Assembly: GCA_016787085.1 (NCBI GenBank)
Contig: JAEUVJ010000048.1
Location: 1 to 64,000, forward strand
DNA from: Chitinophagaceae bacterium
GTDB lineage: Bacteria; Bacteroidota; Bacteroidia; Chitinophagales; Chitinophagaceae
Direction: 5' to 3'
DNA: 64,000 bases
Shown: positions 52,348 through 61,185 of the stretch, in pieces
How positions within the stretch are numbered: the first letter of the stretch is position 1
How the letters are laid out: every line of letters begins with the position of its first letter
Translations under genes and position numbers: made by a program
The notes under the pieces: generated by a model
What the model saw: the letters and a program-made list of their open reading frames with translations, nothing else
Database searches by the model: none
What the model was told of the DNA's origin: nothing

Positions 52348-53072
52348 GATTGTTTTTTTTCTGCGACGATACCGCAATAGGGGGAGTATAGTCTGGAATC
52401 CGGCAACCACCGGAGCAATGAGGTGAGTTTGTATATGATTTTCAGCGAAATCTTATTAAAAAGATTTCTTTTCTGTCTGTCTGCCCAGAAATCGAAATTG
52501 CCAAAATAGCCGGACCATATTACAGTATACCCCATAGATTCTAATTGCTTTTTCCATAAAGAAGGATTCATAGACGGTATATAATGCCTGTTCAGATTTT
52601 CTTTATCAAGCCATGAATGAAGAAATCTCTGTACTGCGCCTCTGAAATGGGGTGTAGTGATTATCAGCTTCCCGTTTGGGGTTAAAATTCTATCGTGCAA
52701 AGCTATGATCTCAGTAAAATTTTCGAAATGCTCGATAAAGCCGAATGAACATACCAGGTCGTATTTGTCATTGCCAGCCTTCATATATTCAAGTACATCT
52801 CCTTTTTCTATTTTCCCGAAAGTAATGTCATTTTTTAAAAGCCATTCTTTAAAATCACTTTCCATTCTCGGAGTAAGATCCATGCCGCTTACTTGCCATC
52901 CTTTTTTCCCGAGGTAAGCCAGGTATCTGCCCGGATAACAGCCGGCTTCGAAGGCGGTGCCTTTTTTATCGTGGATACACTTGTCTAGCCATTTGGTCAC
53001 TTCGTCGTTTGCAATACTATACCTGTAGCCTGAGTACGAGTTATCCCAATACGCCTGCGAAACTTTGTCCAT
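52344..53072 (-). CDS. Class I SAM-dependent methyltransferase in the glycan operon
   Basis: 242 residues. SAM-binding GTAFEAGCYPGRYLAYLG, DLTPRMESDFKEWL, YDLVCSFGFIEHFENFTEII and LTPNGKLIITTPHFRGAVQR follow the Methyltransf_11/23 pattern. The C-terminal part (FFGNFDFWADRQK-like region and YKLTSLLRWLPDSRLYSPYC) is unassigned. Its TGA stop overlaps the GT6 TTG start, so the two are coupled. A sugar or lipid-carrier methylation role is likely; substrate is open. Confidence 0.82.
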   Translation of the reverse strand: MDKVSQAYWDNSYSGYRYSIANDEVTKWLDKCIHDKKGTAFEAGCYPGRYLAYLGKKGWQVSGMDLTPRMESDFKEWLLKNDITFGKIEKGDVLEYMKAGNDKYDLVCSFGFIEHFENFTEIIALHDRILTPNGKLIITTPHFRGAVQRFLHSWLDKENLNRHYIPSMNPSLWKKQLESMGYTVIWSGYFGNFDFWADRQKRNLFNKISLKIIYKLTSLLRWLPDSRLYSPYCGIVAEKKQS

Positions 53073-53127
53073 GATTTTGCTAAAGACTTTATATTACTCG
53101 GTCAAATATTTTCTTAACGGCGGTAAG

Positions 53128-53778
53128 CTAGGCTATTTTTCCAGGGATTATCCGTATGATATCTGCTTCGACATGCATCTGATATCCTGGAAAATATTTC
53201 ATGGTCAGTTGATTCATCTCCTCCATAGTAGGATAGCCATGTTCTCCTGTAAAACCCCTGGCATCGTCAATCAGGATGATGTGCTGCGGTTTGTTATTGG
53301 CCGCAAGGGTTTGCAGTTCTTCCATGACAGGAGAATATTTTTCGATCTTTGCTGTAACTCCACCTGAGTAATGACCATCCAGCCAGAAAATGGCAGGTTC
53401 TTTTAACTCACCTACTACTTTGGCGATCACATCGCCGCTGTTCCCCTGCAGCAAACTGATATGTGGGAACCGCTGAAATCTTTTTTTGGCTTTTGCAAAC
53501 AGCGCCTCACTCAGTTCTATCGAATATAACTTTTTAAAATGGTCTTTTTGCGCCAGCATCATATCCCCTTTGTAGGTGCCTGTTTCTACGAGAATATTGT
53601 AGCCTGATATTTTCTGATAGTACTGTATCGCCTGTTGCTTGATGATATGCGGAGGCGGAACCGGTTTCCCAGCATTTTCCCATTTCTGCCTGACACGGGA
53701 AGCGGTATGCTTGTTCTTGTAAATCTTATACGCATCCACCCATGCCTGCGGTAATATACTTTCTAAAAACTGTTTCAT
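53128..53778 (-). CDS. Methyltransferase-fold protein (Methyltransf_24-like)
   Basis: 216 residues. GYNILVETGTYKGDMMLAQK is a SAM-binding-like motif, followed by LYSIELSEALFAKAKKRF, ISLLQGNSGDVIAKV, AIFWLDGHYSGGVTAK and HIILIDDARGFTGEHGYPTM, all as in the FkbM/Methyltransf_24 group. The basic N-terminus may sit on a membrane. It lies 12 nt downstream of the GT2 gene at 53791 and upstream of the other methyltransferase gene, within the five-gene minus-strand glycan operon. Confidence 0.78.
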   Translation of the reverse strand: MKQFLESILPQAWVDAYKIYKNKHTASRVRQKWENAGKPVPPPHIIKQQAIQYYQKISGYNILVETGTYKGDMMLAQKDHFKKLYSIELSEALFAKAKKRFQRFPHISLLQGNSGDVIAKVVGELKEPAIFWLDGHYSGGVTAKIEKYSPVMEELQTLAANNKPQHIILIDDARGFTGEHGYPTMEEMNQLTMKYFPGYQMHVEADIIRIIPGKIA

Positions 53779-53790
53779 TCATTTCCGGGT

Positions 53791-54720
53791 TTAATAATGC
53801 AGCCTGGCTTCCACTTTTTTTAAATAAGCCATTGTAGTAGCTGATATCTTCTTTCTTTTCTCTTTTCCTGGAATGGCCAGGACCGCTTTCCAGCCGCGAA
53901 AATAATGCTTCAGGTTAAAACCGGTCACTTTCAGGAACTGGAGCGACCAGAAAAGAGCCGTGGTATAGAAATATTTTTTTGACAGGTAGCGCCAGGCCAC
54001 TTTTGATTTGTTGACCCACATCATTTTTAATTTCTCACTGGCTGGTTTTCGCCCCAATGGCGATTCTTTGTGCAGCATAACGATGCTGTCATTGTACTGA
54101 ATGGCGTATCCCTGGTCAAGGATACGATAGGCCATATCATATTCTTCCATGCCATAAAAAAAATCTTCAGGATAATAACCTATCTGGTCCAGTACATTCC
54201 TCCTGACAGCATGGGCGCCACCGGCATAGTAATAGGTATAGAACGAATGCCGGTCTTTGTATTTCTTATATTTTTTGTGCGGTAATGCATTTTGCTGCAT
54301 AGCCAGCGTGTCATAATAGAGTACTTTAAAAGAAACAATCGCAGTTTCCCGTTTAATGTCTGTACTACTTTCAGGGATATGCTCAAATGCCTGTATTGTC
54401 TGTCTCAGCGCATCTTTATTCTGCAATACCGCATCGTCATCCAATAAAATAAGCAGGGGAGCGGTCGCAAACTGCAGGGCAAAGTTCCTTCCGCGGGCAA
54501 CCCCGAGGTTTTCAGGGGCCTCTATGTACTTAAAAGGTAATGTACTTTGCTCCTTTACATACGCCTGCACTTTCTCATAACTGACCGTTGAACGGTTGTT
54601 GACGAGGATGATCTCTTCTAAAAGAGATGCCGCCTCATCAAGGCCTGCAATGTTCTGCAGCAGTTCCAGTGCATCATCAGGACGGTTGTAGGTAATAATG
54701 ATAAAACTCAGGGGCTTCAA
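53791..54720 (-). CDS. GT2-family glycosyltransferase
   Basis: 309 residues, apparent TTG start at 54720 (MKPLSFIIITYNRPDDALEL). GT-A fold features: IIITYNRPDDALELLQNIAG, VNNRSTVSYEKVQ, ENLGVARGRNFALQF, the DxD-like LLILLDDDAVLQNKDALR, and GYYPEDFFYGMEEYDMAYRI with the ED-like acceptor motif. A basic C-terminus with one hydrophobic stretch (FYTTALFWSLQFLKVTGF). First gene of the operon that leads to GT6 and GT11. Sugar unknown. Confidence 0.88.
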   Translation of the reverse strand: MKPLSFIIITYNRPDDALELLQNIAGLDEAASLLEEIILVNNRSTVSYEKVQAYVKEQSTLPFKYIEAPENLGVARGRNFALQFATAPLLILLDDDAVLQNKDALRQTIQAFEHIPESSTDIKRETAIVSFKVLYYDTLAMQQNALPHKKYKKYKDRHSFYTYYYAGGAHAVRRNVLDQIGYYPEDFFYGMEEYDMAYRILDQGYAIQYNDSIVMLHKESPLGRKPASEKLKMMWVNKSKVAWRYLSKKYFYTTALFWSLQFLKVTGFNLKHYFRGWKAVLAIPGKEKRKKISATTMAYLKKVEARLHY

Positions 54721-54784
54721 TATGGGTGCTTTTGATGGCGGTATGTGTTTTTTGCCTTAGTTTGCAAAATAACAAAAAAAGACC

Positions 54785-55579
54785 ATGCCGCTGGTAAGTG
54801 TGATCATACCCTGCTACAATGACGGTCAGTACCTGGATGAGTCGGTGGGATCGGTCAAACAGCAAACGTTTGGCGATACGGAGATCATTATTGTGAATGA
54901 TGGCTCAACGGATGCGGCTACGATCCAAAAACTGGGATCTTTCAATGACCCGCAAATAACCGTGCTGCATAAAGAGAACGGGCACCTCTCTTCTGCCCGT
55001 AACCACGGGATAAGACATGCAAAAGGAGAGATCATCGTAACGCTGGACGCTGATGACAGGTTTGAACCGGCTTTTATTAAACAAGGGGTAACCGTTTTAA
55101 AGCAGGATGCTTCCGTTGGTGCTGTGACCTGTTACCTGAAGGGTTATGGATTAAAGAAATTCTCCTGGAAACCGCTCGGAGGCGACATCAAAAACTTTTT
55201 ATTCCGGCAGGAAAGCTGTGCCAGCGCTATGTTCCGTAAGGAATGCTGGGAAAAGACAGGCGGCTATGATGAGCAAATGAAAAGCGGCTATGAGGACTGG
55301 GAGTTCTGGATCAGGCTGACAGCGGCAGGATGGAAAGTGCATGTGCTGAAAGATTACCTGCTGCATTACAGGGTAACGGAAAAATCTATGCTGCTGACGC
55401 AGTCAGAGCCTCGGCGGGAAGCGATCGTGAACTACATCATGGAGAAACATAAGGGCCTTTACTGGGAGCAGTTAAAGGATGCCGTGATACAGCGAAAGAT
55501 CATTGATCTGCGAAACCCGGAAAGCACCACCGTTCTCCTGAAGAATCTTTACTGGCGGTTGACCGGTAAGAAAAAATAA
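54785..55579 (+). CDS. GT2-family glycosyltransferase
   Basis: 264 residues. MPLVSVIIPCYNDGQYLDES, IIIVNDGSTDAATIQKLG, ARNHGIRHAKGEIIVTLDAD with the metal-binding DADD, and SGYEDWEFWIRLTAAGWKVH with the ED motif define a GT2 enzyme. Divergent from the operon at 53791-54720 and alone on its strand; a large hairpin follows. Part of the same glycan locus by position. Confidence 0.9.
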   Translation: MPLVSVIIPCYNDGQYLDESVGSVKQQTFGDTEIIIVNDGSTDAATIQKLGSFNDPQITVLHKENGHLSSARNHGIRHAKGEIIVTLDADDRFEPAFIKQGVTVLKQDASVGAVTCYLKGYGLKKFSWKPLGGDIKNFLFRQESCASAMFRKECWEKTGGYDEQMKSGYEDWEFWIRLTAAGWKVHVLKDYLLHYRVTEKSMLLTQSEPRREAIVNYIMEKHKGLYWEQLKDAVIQRKIIDLRNPESTTVLLKNLYWRLTGKKK

Positions 55580-55583
55580 AAAG

Positions 55584-55730
55584 AGGCTGTCTTAAAAGAG
55601 AGAAATTTCAACACAGAGTAACTGAGGATTTTGAGTTACGCAGAGAAAAGGAATTTGAGGATCAAAACTCTGTGATTCTCTGTTACTCCGTATCTCAGTG
55701 TTGAAAATATTTTTGAGACAGCCTTTTTTT
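55584..55730. repeat. Long imperfect inverted repeat/bidirectional terminator
   Basis: The outer arms AGGCTGTCTTAAAA (55584-55597) and TTTTGAGACAGCCT pair over 14 positions with one G-T; inside, CAACACAGAGTAACTGAG faces CTCCGTATCTCAGTGTTG and CTCTGTGATTCTCTG. A T-run follows GCC on the plus strand. It lies between convergent genes. Confidence 0.8.
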
Positions 55731-55748
55731 GTCAGAAAGTATTTCTTG

Positions 55749-58277
55749 TCAGGCTACTTTTTTCCTGTTCTTTACTTCTAAAAATATACCGCCAGCCAGC
55801 AGCAGCAGCACGATGATCTGTGCAATGCTGGTGTATTGTTTTCCTTTTTTGAAAGAAGCCGGTTCAAACCTGAACTCGATGGTATGATTGCCTGCGGGCA
55901 CATTCATTCCGCGGATCGCATAATTGGTTTTTACATAATCCGCTTTCTGGCCGTCCACATATACATTCCATCCTTCAGAGTAATACACTTCGCTGAACAC
56001 AGCGAACTGGCTTGTCTTTGATGATGAAGTATATTTTATCGTGTTGTTATCGTTCGTGTCTAATTTGATGCTGGCAGTGGAATCATATACAGGCTGGGTG
56101 ATCTTTCCTTTGTCTGCAGCAGATACAACGGCTGTCTGCGAAGCATCCATGCCATTCAGCAAACCCATCTCTTCCTGCAGTGTATTGGCAAAACGCACTT
56201 CGCGGACAAACCAAACAGGACCAAGGGCATTCGGGTTCGTGATCACAAAGGGCTGTTCGTTGGAATACTGTGGTGGATTACTGCCAATGATATATTTCGT
56301 ATTCAGCATATTCAATCCTGTATATTTTGACTGGCTGAGGCCGAATACGAGTGTCGCATCCTGGCGCAGTGAGTCAATCTCGGCCAGGAGTTTATTTTCC
56401 CACAAATCCTGGTAGCGGGCGATCTTGGCCGCATGATAGCCGCCGATGGATTTATGAAAATAAGAGGTAGCGGCATCCTGGAAGGGTGAAACGGAAAGAT
56501 TGAGTACCCGGTACCAGCTCTTATCCTGCAATATCTGCTGGTCGGCCTTACCCATCGCCAGTTCTTTTTTGGCTTCTTCTGCATCAGAGAAAGCATCTTC
56601 CCCGTTCCCTCTTTTGGTCAGGTAGGTGTTTCCGACAGGCAGCAAGTCTATTAACAGCAATATGATGGCAGATGCCAGCACCCACGACACACTTTTGATC
56701 TTATTACGGGTATAGAGTGTAATGATGAAAAAGAAAATAGCCACGACCGCCAGGGCTTTGAAAATATCTTTCAAAAAGATGCTTTTCCTGTCTTCGACCA
56801 GCGCCATTACCACACTCATCACAGGTTCACTGACCTGTTGCGGCTGTTTGGCAACCTGTTCTTTTAATTGTTTCAGGCCTTCATCTTCGTAAGAGAAAGA
56901 GAGGTAAGCCATGAACATAACGATAAATACACCGGCAGCAGCAATACCGGCATATTTCAGTTTCTTCTGGGTAGCAGCATCGCTTACATTATTTATGATA
57001 TGATGTAGCCCGAGTATCGCTGCAAGGGGCCATAGAAACTCCAGTATTACCAGGCTCATGGATGGCGCCCTGAACTTATTGTACAGGGGCATGTGGTCAA
57101 AAAGGAAGTAATTGAATTGAGGGAAGAATTTGCCCCATGACATCAGGATGGCGAAAAGACTGGCGGCAATGATCCACCATTTCATTTCTCCTTTGATGAA
57201 CACAACAAAGAGGATGAACAGGAAACAAACGAGGGCCCCGATATAAGGCGGGCCGGATGTAGCGCTCAGGCTTCCCCAATAGCTGCTTTGAATACCGTTC
57301 AATTGCTGAGCCAGTTGCTGCGGTATCTCCGACATTTTCTGCATCACTTTGCTATCTTCCCCGATCTCACGGATGCCATTACTGCCGCCATATATTCTTG
57401 GGAACATGACGGTAAAGGCTTCCATGGGTTTGTAGCTGTATTCAAATGCGTATTCTTTCGACAGCCCGGTACTTTTAGAAGCGGTCGTATCTTTTACTGA
57501 CGAAGACCCTCCGCGTATGGTTTCTTTTGAATATTCATAAGTGGTCATCAATGTGACGGAGTTAACCATTACACCGACAAGGGCGGCAACGATGGTAAAT
57601 GCCAGTGATTTTACCAGGTGTGCATATTCCTTGTTCCTTATCCATTTCACCAGCATGGCAATTGTGTAAAATGCCAGGATAAAGAACAGGTAATACGATA
57701 TCTGCAGGTGGTTAAGCCCGATGATAGTAGCGGTAAATAAGGCAAGCAGGCCCGCGCCTAATACATATTTTTTCCGGTAGATCAGCATGAGCGAAGCCAG
57801 CATGGCAGGCATATACGCTATACACCACATCTTCGTCACATGACCCGCGGCAATGATAACCGGGTTGTACGTGGAATAGGCAAATGCCAGCGAACCAAAA
57901 ATCCCTACATAAGGATTAACGCCGGCTACCTGCGAAAGAAAATAAAACAGGATACAGGCAAGAAAGAAGAATTGCATCGGCTGCGGTAATCCCAGTGTCA
58001 GGATATTATTGACGTAATGCGGCAGGACGTTATTGGCAGGCATCCATATCTGGTAAGTAGGCATACCGCTGAACATGCCATTGGTCCATAAAGGCGCTTC
58101 CCCGTGCTTATCCTTATAGTTAGCGATATCCTTGCTTCCTCCTTCATATTGAATAATGTCATGCTGGTACAATGTTTTGCCTTCAAGTGCTGGTTTGCAA
58201 AACAGGGCGGCGATGACAATAAAACTGACAACAGCAATGATATGCGGCAGGATCTTTTTCCAGTTCAGGGCCTTCAT
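55749..58277 (-). CDS. YfhO-family membrane protein
   Basis: 842 residues with about 12-13 membrane segments in the first 600 residues and a soluble C-terminal beta-rich part, then a final helix (IAQIIVLLLLAGGIFLEV). Landmarks of the family: FCKPALEGKTLYQHDIIQYE, WTNGMFSGMPTYQIWM, AFAYSTYNPVIIAAGHVTKM, LNHLQISYYLFF, PLYNKFRAPSMSL, and the C-terminal EVYYSEGWNVYVDGQKADYV. YfhO proteins are GT-C-like and linked to glycosylation of lipid-linked or cell-wall polymers in Firmicutes. In Bacteroidetes the role is unproven. It sits inside the glycan locus, suggesting transfer of a lipid-linked sugar. Confidence 0.85.
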   Translation of the reverse strand: MKALNWKKILPHIIAVVSFIVIAALFCKPALEGKTLYQHDIIQYEGGSKDIANYKDKHGEAPLWTNGMFSGMPTYQIWMPANNVLPHYVNNILTLGLPQPMQFFFLACILFYFLSQVAGVNPYVGIFGSLAFAYSTYNPVIIAAGHVTKMWCIAYMPAMLASLMLIYRKKYVLGAGLLALFTATIIGLNHLQISYYLFFILAFYTIAMLVKWIRNKEYAHLVKSLAFTIVAALVGVMVNSVTLMTTYEYSKETIRGGSSSVKDTTASKSTGLSKEYAFEYSYKPMEAFTVMFPRIYGGSNGIREIGEDSKVMQKMSEIPQQLAQQLNGIQSSYWGSLSATSGPPYIGALVCFLFILFVVFIKGEMKWWIIAASLFAILMSWGKFFPQFNYFLFDHMPLYNKFRAPSMSLVILEFLWPLAAILGLHHIINNVSDAATQKKLKYAGIAAAGVFIVMFMAYLSFSYEDEGLKQLKEQVAKQPQQVSEPVMSVVMALVEDRKSIFLKDIFKALAVVAIFFFIITLYTRNKIKSVSWVLASAIILLLIDLLPVGNTYLTKRGNGEDAFSDAEEAKKELAMGKADQQILQDKSWYRVLNLSVSPFQDAATSYFHKSIGGYHAAKIARYQDLWENKLLAEIDSLRQDATLVFGLSQSKYTGLNMLNTKYIIGSNPPQYSNEQPFVITNPNALGPVWFVREVRFANTLQEEMGLLNGMDASQTAVVSAADKGKITQPVYDSTASIKLDTNDNNTIKYTSSSKTSQFAVFSEVYYSEGWNVYVDGQKADYVKTNYAIRGMNVPAGNHTIEFRFEPASFKKGKQYTSIAQIIVLLLLAGGIFLEVKNRKKVA

Positions 58278-58347
58278 GAAGCTTGATTTAATGGGGCAAA
58301 ATAACGGTTTTTTACGATTTGGCTTAGTAGGTCAGTTTGAAATTCAC

Positions 58348-58416
58348 CACATAGGATCATAGGCACATAGAATACACATAAGTGATAAAACTATGTGACC
58401 CGATGTTTCTATTGTG
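58348..58416. repeat. Inverted repeat built of CACATAG words
   Basis: CACATAGGATCATAGGCACA plus TAGAATACACATA on the left and AACTATGTGACCCGATGTTT on the right. Related to 11153-11253. Confidence 0.55.
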
Positions 58417-58490
58417 CAGCAGCCTGCCCTGGCGAATGAAGGGTGGTAAAAAAATGAAGAATTCAGACTGATCCACTACCTGATTTGGCT

Positions 58491-59600
58491 TTAATCATCA
58501 GACGACAGGTCTTGTAATAGACCGGCAATGATGTTTGACCAGTCGTAGTCTATATAAAACTGTGGCGGAACGGTTGAACGGACTGTAGCCGCCCTGATGA
58601 TATTATCTGTGAGATGATCCCAGTCATTATCCGGAGAGACAAACAGTTTTTCATGAAGTAAATAAGAGGGCAAGCCCGTAGCGGCAAATGCCGTTGTCAC
58701 CACATTACAGCCTGCGGCTATAGCCTCCATATTCTTGGTCTGGATGCCTGATCCGCTTACTACCGGGTTGATAAAGACATCAGCCGCCTGCATGTATTCA
58801 TTCAATGAAGGGACAAAACCTGCCGCTGTAAGACCCTGTACCCGGTTCAGTAGTATTATTTCTTTTACCGGGAGGCCTCCGCAAATGATGAAATGAAAAC
58901 GGAATTGTTTTTTTTCTAACAAAGGGATGATCTGCTGCACGATCAGATCCCTTGCCTTCCTGTTCGGCTCATGATCGGGAGATGCAGCAAATAAAATGAT
59001 CTTTTTATCAGGAGAAATGCCATGTCTTTCCTGTATCATCTGTTTGTAATTCTTATCCCCGGGTAGCCGGGCTGTTTCACTGAGCCCATACGGTACAAGA
59101 TGGCATTTCCTGGGTTCCAGTCCGAACAACTCTATCGCAGCTGACCGGTCAGTTCCTGTTTTAAAAAGAATATGATCGGCTGAGCGGAAGGCTGACCGTT
59201 CTGCCCTTTTTATCCAGCGCCACCATAATTTACCCCTCGCTTTCATGCGGAGATGTTCTATGTTATGGGCATGAACGATGAAACGAAAGCCATATTTTTC
59301 TTTGTATTTACCCAGCCAGCCATGATAAGGGTGCTCAATTATAATATGAGTGAACGGGTTCTCCTTTATATATTGCAGGACCTGTTTCCTTGCCGGGGGC
59401 ATCCAGAACTGGAGAGGGGAAGAGGGCAGCTTATTGACAAGCTGATAGGACAGGGGCTGATCCGGGCTGTTGTTTTCGGAACAAAGACAAGTCAAAGATA
59501 CTTTCCGGCCAAGATATTCGTTGAAATACGCTATTCCTTTTTGACCGCCATATTCCGGCGGCAGTACACGGTACCAGACGATGCTAAGGAATTTTTTCAC
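58491..59600 (-). CDS. GT4-type glycosyltransferase
   Basis: 369 residues, apparent GTG start (MKKFLSIVWYRVLPPEYGGQ). N-terminal acceptor half, then HAHNIEHLRMKARGK, LFAASPDHEPNRKARDLIVQ, FIICGGLPVKEII, and the GT4 donor-binding run NEYMQAADVFINPVVSGSG followed by QTKNMEAIAAGCNVVTTAFA, where the usual EGFG/ExxxxG motif is SGSGIQTKNMEA. GT-B fold retaining enzyme. Orientation puts it upstream of the YfhO gene, from which it is separated by about 210 nt and a CACATAG-word repeat. Confidence 0.88.
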   Translation of the reverse strand: MKKFLSIVWYRVLPPEYGGQKGIAYFNEYLGRKVSLTCLCSENNSPDQPLSYQLVNKLPSSPLQFWMPPARKQVLQYIKENPFTHIIIEHPYHGWLGKYKEKYGFRFIVHAHNIEHLRMKARGKLWWRWIKRAERSAFRSADHILFKTGTDRSAAIELFGLEPRKCHLVPYGLSETARLPGDKNYKQMIQERHGISPDKKIILFAASPDHEPNRKARDLIVQQIIPLLEKKQFRFHFIICGGLPVKEIILLNRVQGLTAAGFVPSLNEYMQAADVFINPVVSGSGIQTKNMEAIAAGCNVVTTAFAATGLPSYLLHEKLFVSPDNDWDHLTDNIIRAATVRSTVPPQFYIDYDWSNIIAGLLQDLSSDD

Positions 59601-59638
59601 TGCGCTAATATTACAAATAGTTGATAAATTTATGCCTT

Positions 59639-59947
59639 ATGCGATGGCTTTTATTTTTGTCCCGGCTGGCTTTTATCTGTGGTGTTTTTTTCCTGTTGTC
59701 CATTTCGTTACTCATCCGGAACTGGGTACAGGATGAAGCGATCTCTTCCACGATCATCATCATCGGGTATTTTATCGGGCTTATTATTGTGCCGGTAGTG
59801 AACATTTGTTACCTCGCCGTGTTGATTATCAAAAGAAAGCTGTCCGTGTATGTGCCTGCCTGGTTGGTGACGGCCAATGTCTTTTTCCTGCTGATACTAA
59901 TATTGTATATATTTTATTTCAATGATCCATACTATCATCAGAAATAA
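59639..59947 (+). CDS. Small membrane protein, three helices
   Basis: 102 residues from the ATG at 59639 (MRWLLFLSRLAFICGVFFLL); an in-frame TTG at 59621 is possible. Three hydrophobic helices: residues 3-24, TIIIIGYFIGLIIVPVVNIC and AWLVTANVFFLLILILYIF. No family recognised. Its end overlaps the start of the queuosine-precursor transporter gene by 26 nt, so the two are probably cotranscribed. Confidence 0.65.
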   Translation: MRWLLFLSRLAFICGVFFLLSISLLIRNWVQDEAISSTIIIIGYFIGLIIVPVVNICYLAVLIIKRKLSVYVPAWLVTANVFFLLILILYIFYFNDPYYHQK

Positions 59948-60719
59948 GCCTACGCGGTTATTCATCATACTGGCCGGCATTTTCATGGTGAATGCCCTGA
60001 TCGCTGAGTTTATCGGTGTCAAGATATTTTCATTGGAAAAGACCCTGGGATGGCAGCCAGTCAGCATCCGGCTCTTCGGCAGTGTCTATTCTTTCAATCT
60101 TACCTGTGGCGTATTATTATGGCCGGTGGTGTTTGTCATGACGGATATCATCAATGAGTATTATGGTCCTAAAGGCGTTAAGTTCCTTAGCTGGTTAACG
60201 ATCGCCCTTATCGCTTTTGGTTTCCTGATGGTATTTGGCGCCATACAGACCACGGCCAATGACTGGTGGATCACCAGTAAAAAGGAAGCCGGTATCAGTG
60301 ATATGAATGTCGCATTCAACGGTATTTATGGCCAGGGACTTGGTATCATCATCGCTTCGATGATCGCTTTTCTTGTGGGGCAATTGGTGGATGTGCTGGT
60401 CTTTCACCGGATCAAAAAAATAACCGGCGAAAAAAAGATATGGCTCAGGGCAACAGGATCAACCCTCGTTTCGCAGCTGATAGATAGTTTTATTGTATTG
60501 CTGATCGCTTTTTATTTCTACCCGAAATTAGTGAAGGGGCAAGGGGAGCCCTGGCCTTTTGACCAGCTGATCGCTATTTGTATTGTGAACTATATCTACA
60601 AATTCATTGTGGCGATACTACTGACACCTGTTATCTACCTGGTGCATGGCCGTATAGAACGATACCTGGGACATGAACAGGCGGCGGAAATGAAGAAGGC
60701 GGCTATGCAAAATGAATAG
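59922..60719 (+). CDS. yhhQ: Queuosine precursor transporter (YhhQ/QPTR family)
   Basis: 265 residues with six or seven membrane helices. FMVNALIAEFIGVKIFSLEK, FVMTDIINEYYGPKGVKFLSW and RATGSTLVSQLIDSFIVLLI are the family's signatures, the last with the conserved SQLIDS. Members import 7-cyano-7-deazaguanine (preQ0) or preQ1 for queuosine in tRNA. It converges on and overlaps the NUDIX gene by 17 nt at the 3' end. Confidence 0.9.
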   Translation: MIHTIIRNKPTRLFIILAGIFMVNALIAEFIGVKIFSLEKTLGWQPVSIRLFGSVYSFNLTCGVLLWPVVFVMTDIINEYYGPKGVKFLSWLTIALIAFGFLMVFGAIQTTANDWWITSKKEAGISDMNVAFNGIYGQGLGIIIASMIAFLVGQLVDVLVFHRIKKITGEKKIWLRATGSTLVSQLIDSFIVLLIAFYFYPKLVKGQGEPWPFDQLIAICIVNYIYKFIVAILLTPVIYLVHGRIERYLGHEQAAEMKKAAMQNE

Positions 60720-61179
60720 CGCTTTCTTTGACCATGCCGGATACGATCTTGTCAATAGGCAGTGTAACACTTTCTTCTGAAAAGACATCCCAGTCAACAA
60801 AACGGAAGGTCTCGGTTTCCCTTTTTTGTTCATAGACTGCCAGTTGCTGCGCATCGAAATCGAAAGGTTTTGTTCTTAGCGGCGCCTTTATCTCCTCAAG
60901 GGCTTTTGCGTAATAGTAAATGGAAATGATCTGGTGTTCGGGGTTAAAGGCCGACATCTGGAAATAATCGGTCGTGTAAATATGGCTGCCTACTTCTACA
61001 CGTAAATTCATTTCTTCCATAAACTCACGGGCAAGACAATCCCTTGTCCCTTCACCAAACTCCAGTCCGCCACCGGGAAATTTAGTATAATAGTTGCCGC
61101 GGATATATTCATCACTGACCAGCACCTGCTTTTTATCATTGATAAGAATGCCGTAAACACGGAGGTTGAAAAGACTCAT
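60703..61179 (-). CDS. NUDIX hydrolase
   Basis: 158 residues. The Nudix box is GGLEFGEGTRDCLAREFMEE, followed by MNL, matching GX5EX7REUXEEXGU except that N replaces the final G. N-terminal FNLRVYGILINDKKQVLVSD is the usual first strand. Substrate unknown; the family hydrolyses nucleoside diphosphates linked to other groups. It begins 6 nt from the corA stop, so may be read from corA's transcript. Confidence 0.9.
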   Translation of the reverse strand: MSLFNLRVYGILINDKKQVLVSDEYIRGNYYTKFPGGGLEFGEGTRDCLAREFMEEMNLRVEVGSHIYTTDYFQMSAFNPEHQIISIYYYAKALEEIKAPLRTKPFDFDAQQLAVYEQKRETETFRFVDWDVFSEESVTLPIDKIVSGMVKESAIHFA

Positions 61180-61185
61180 ATGAAC

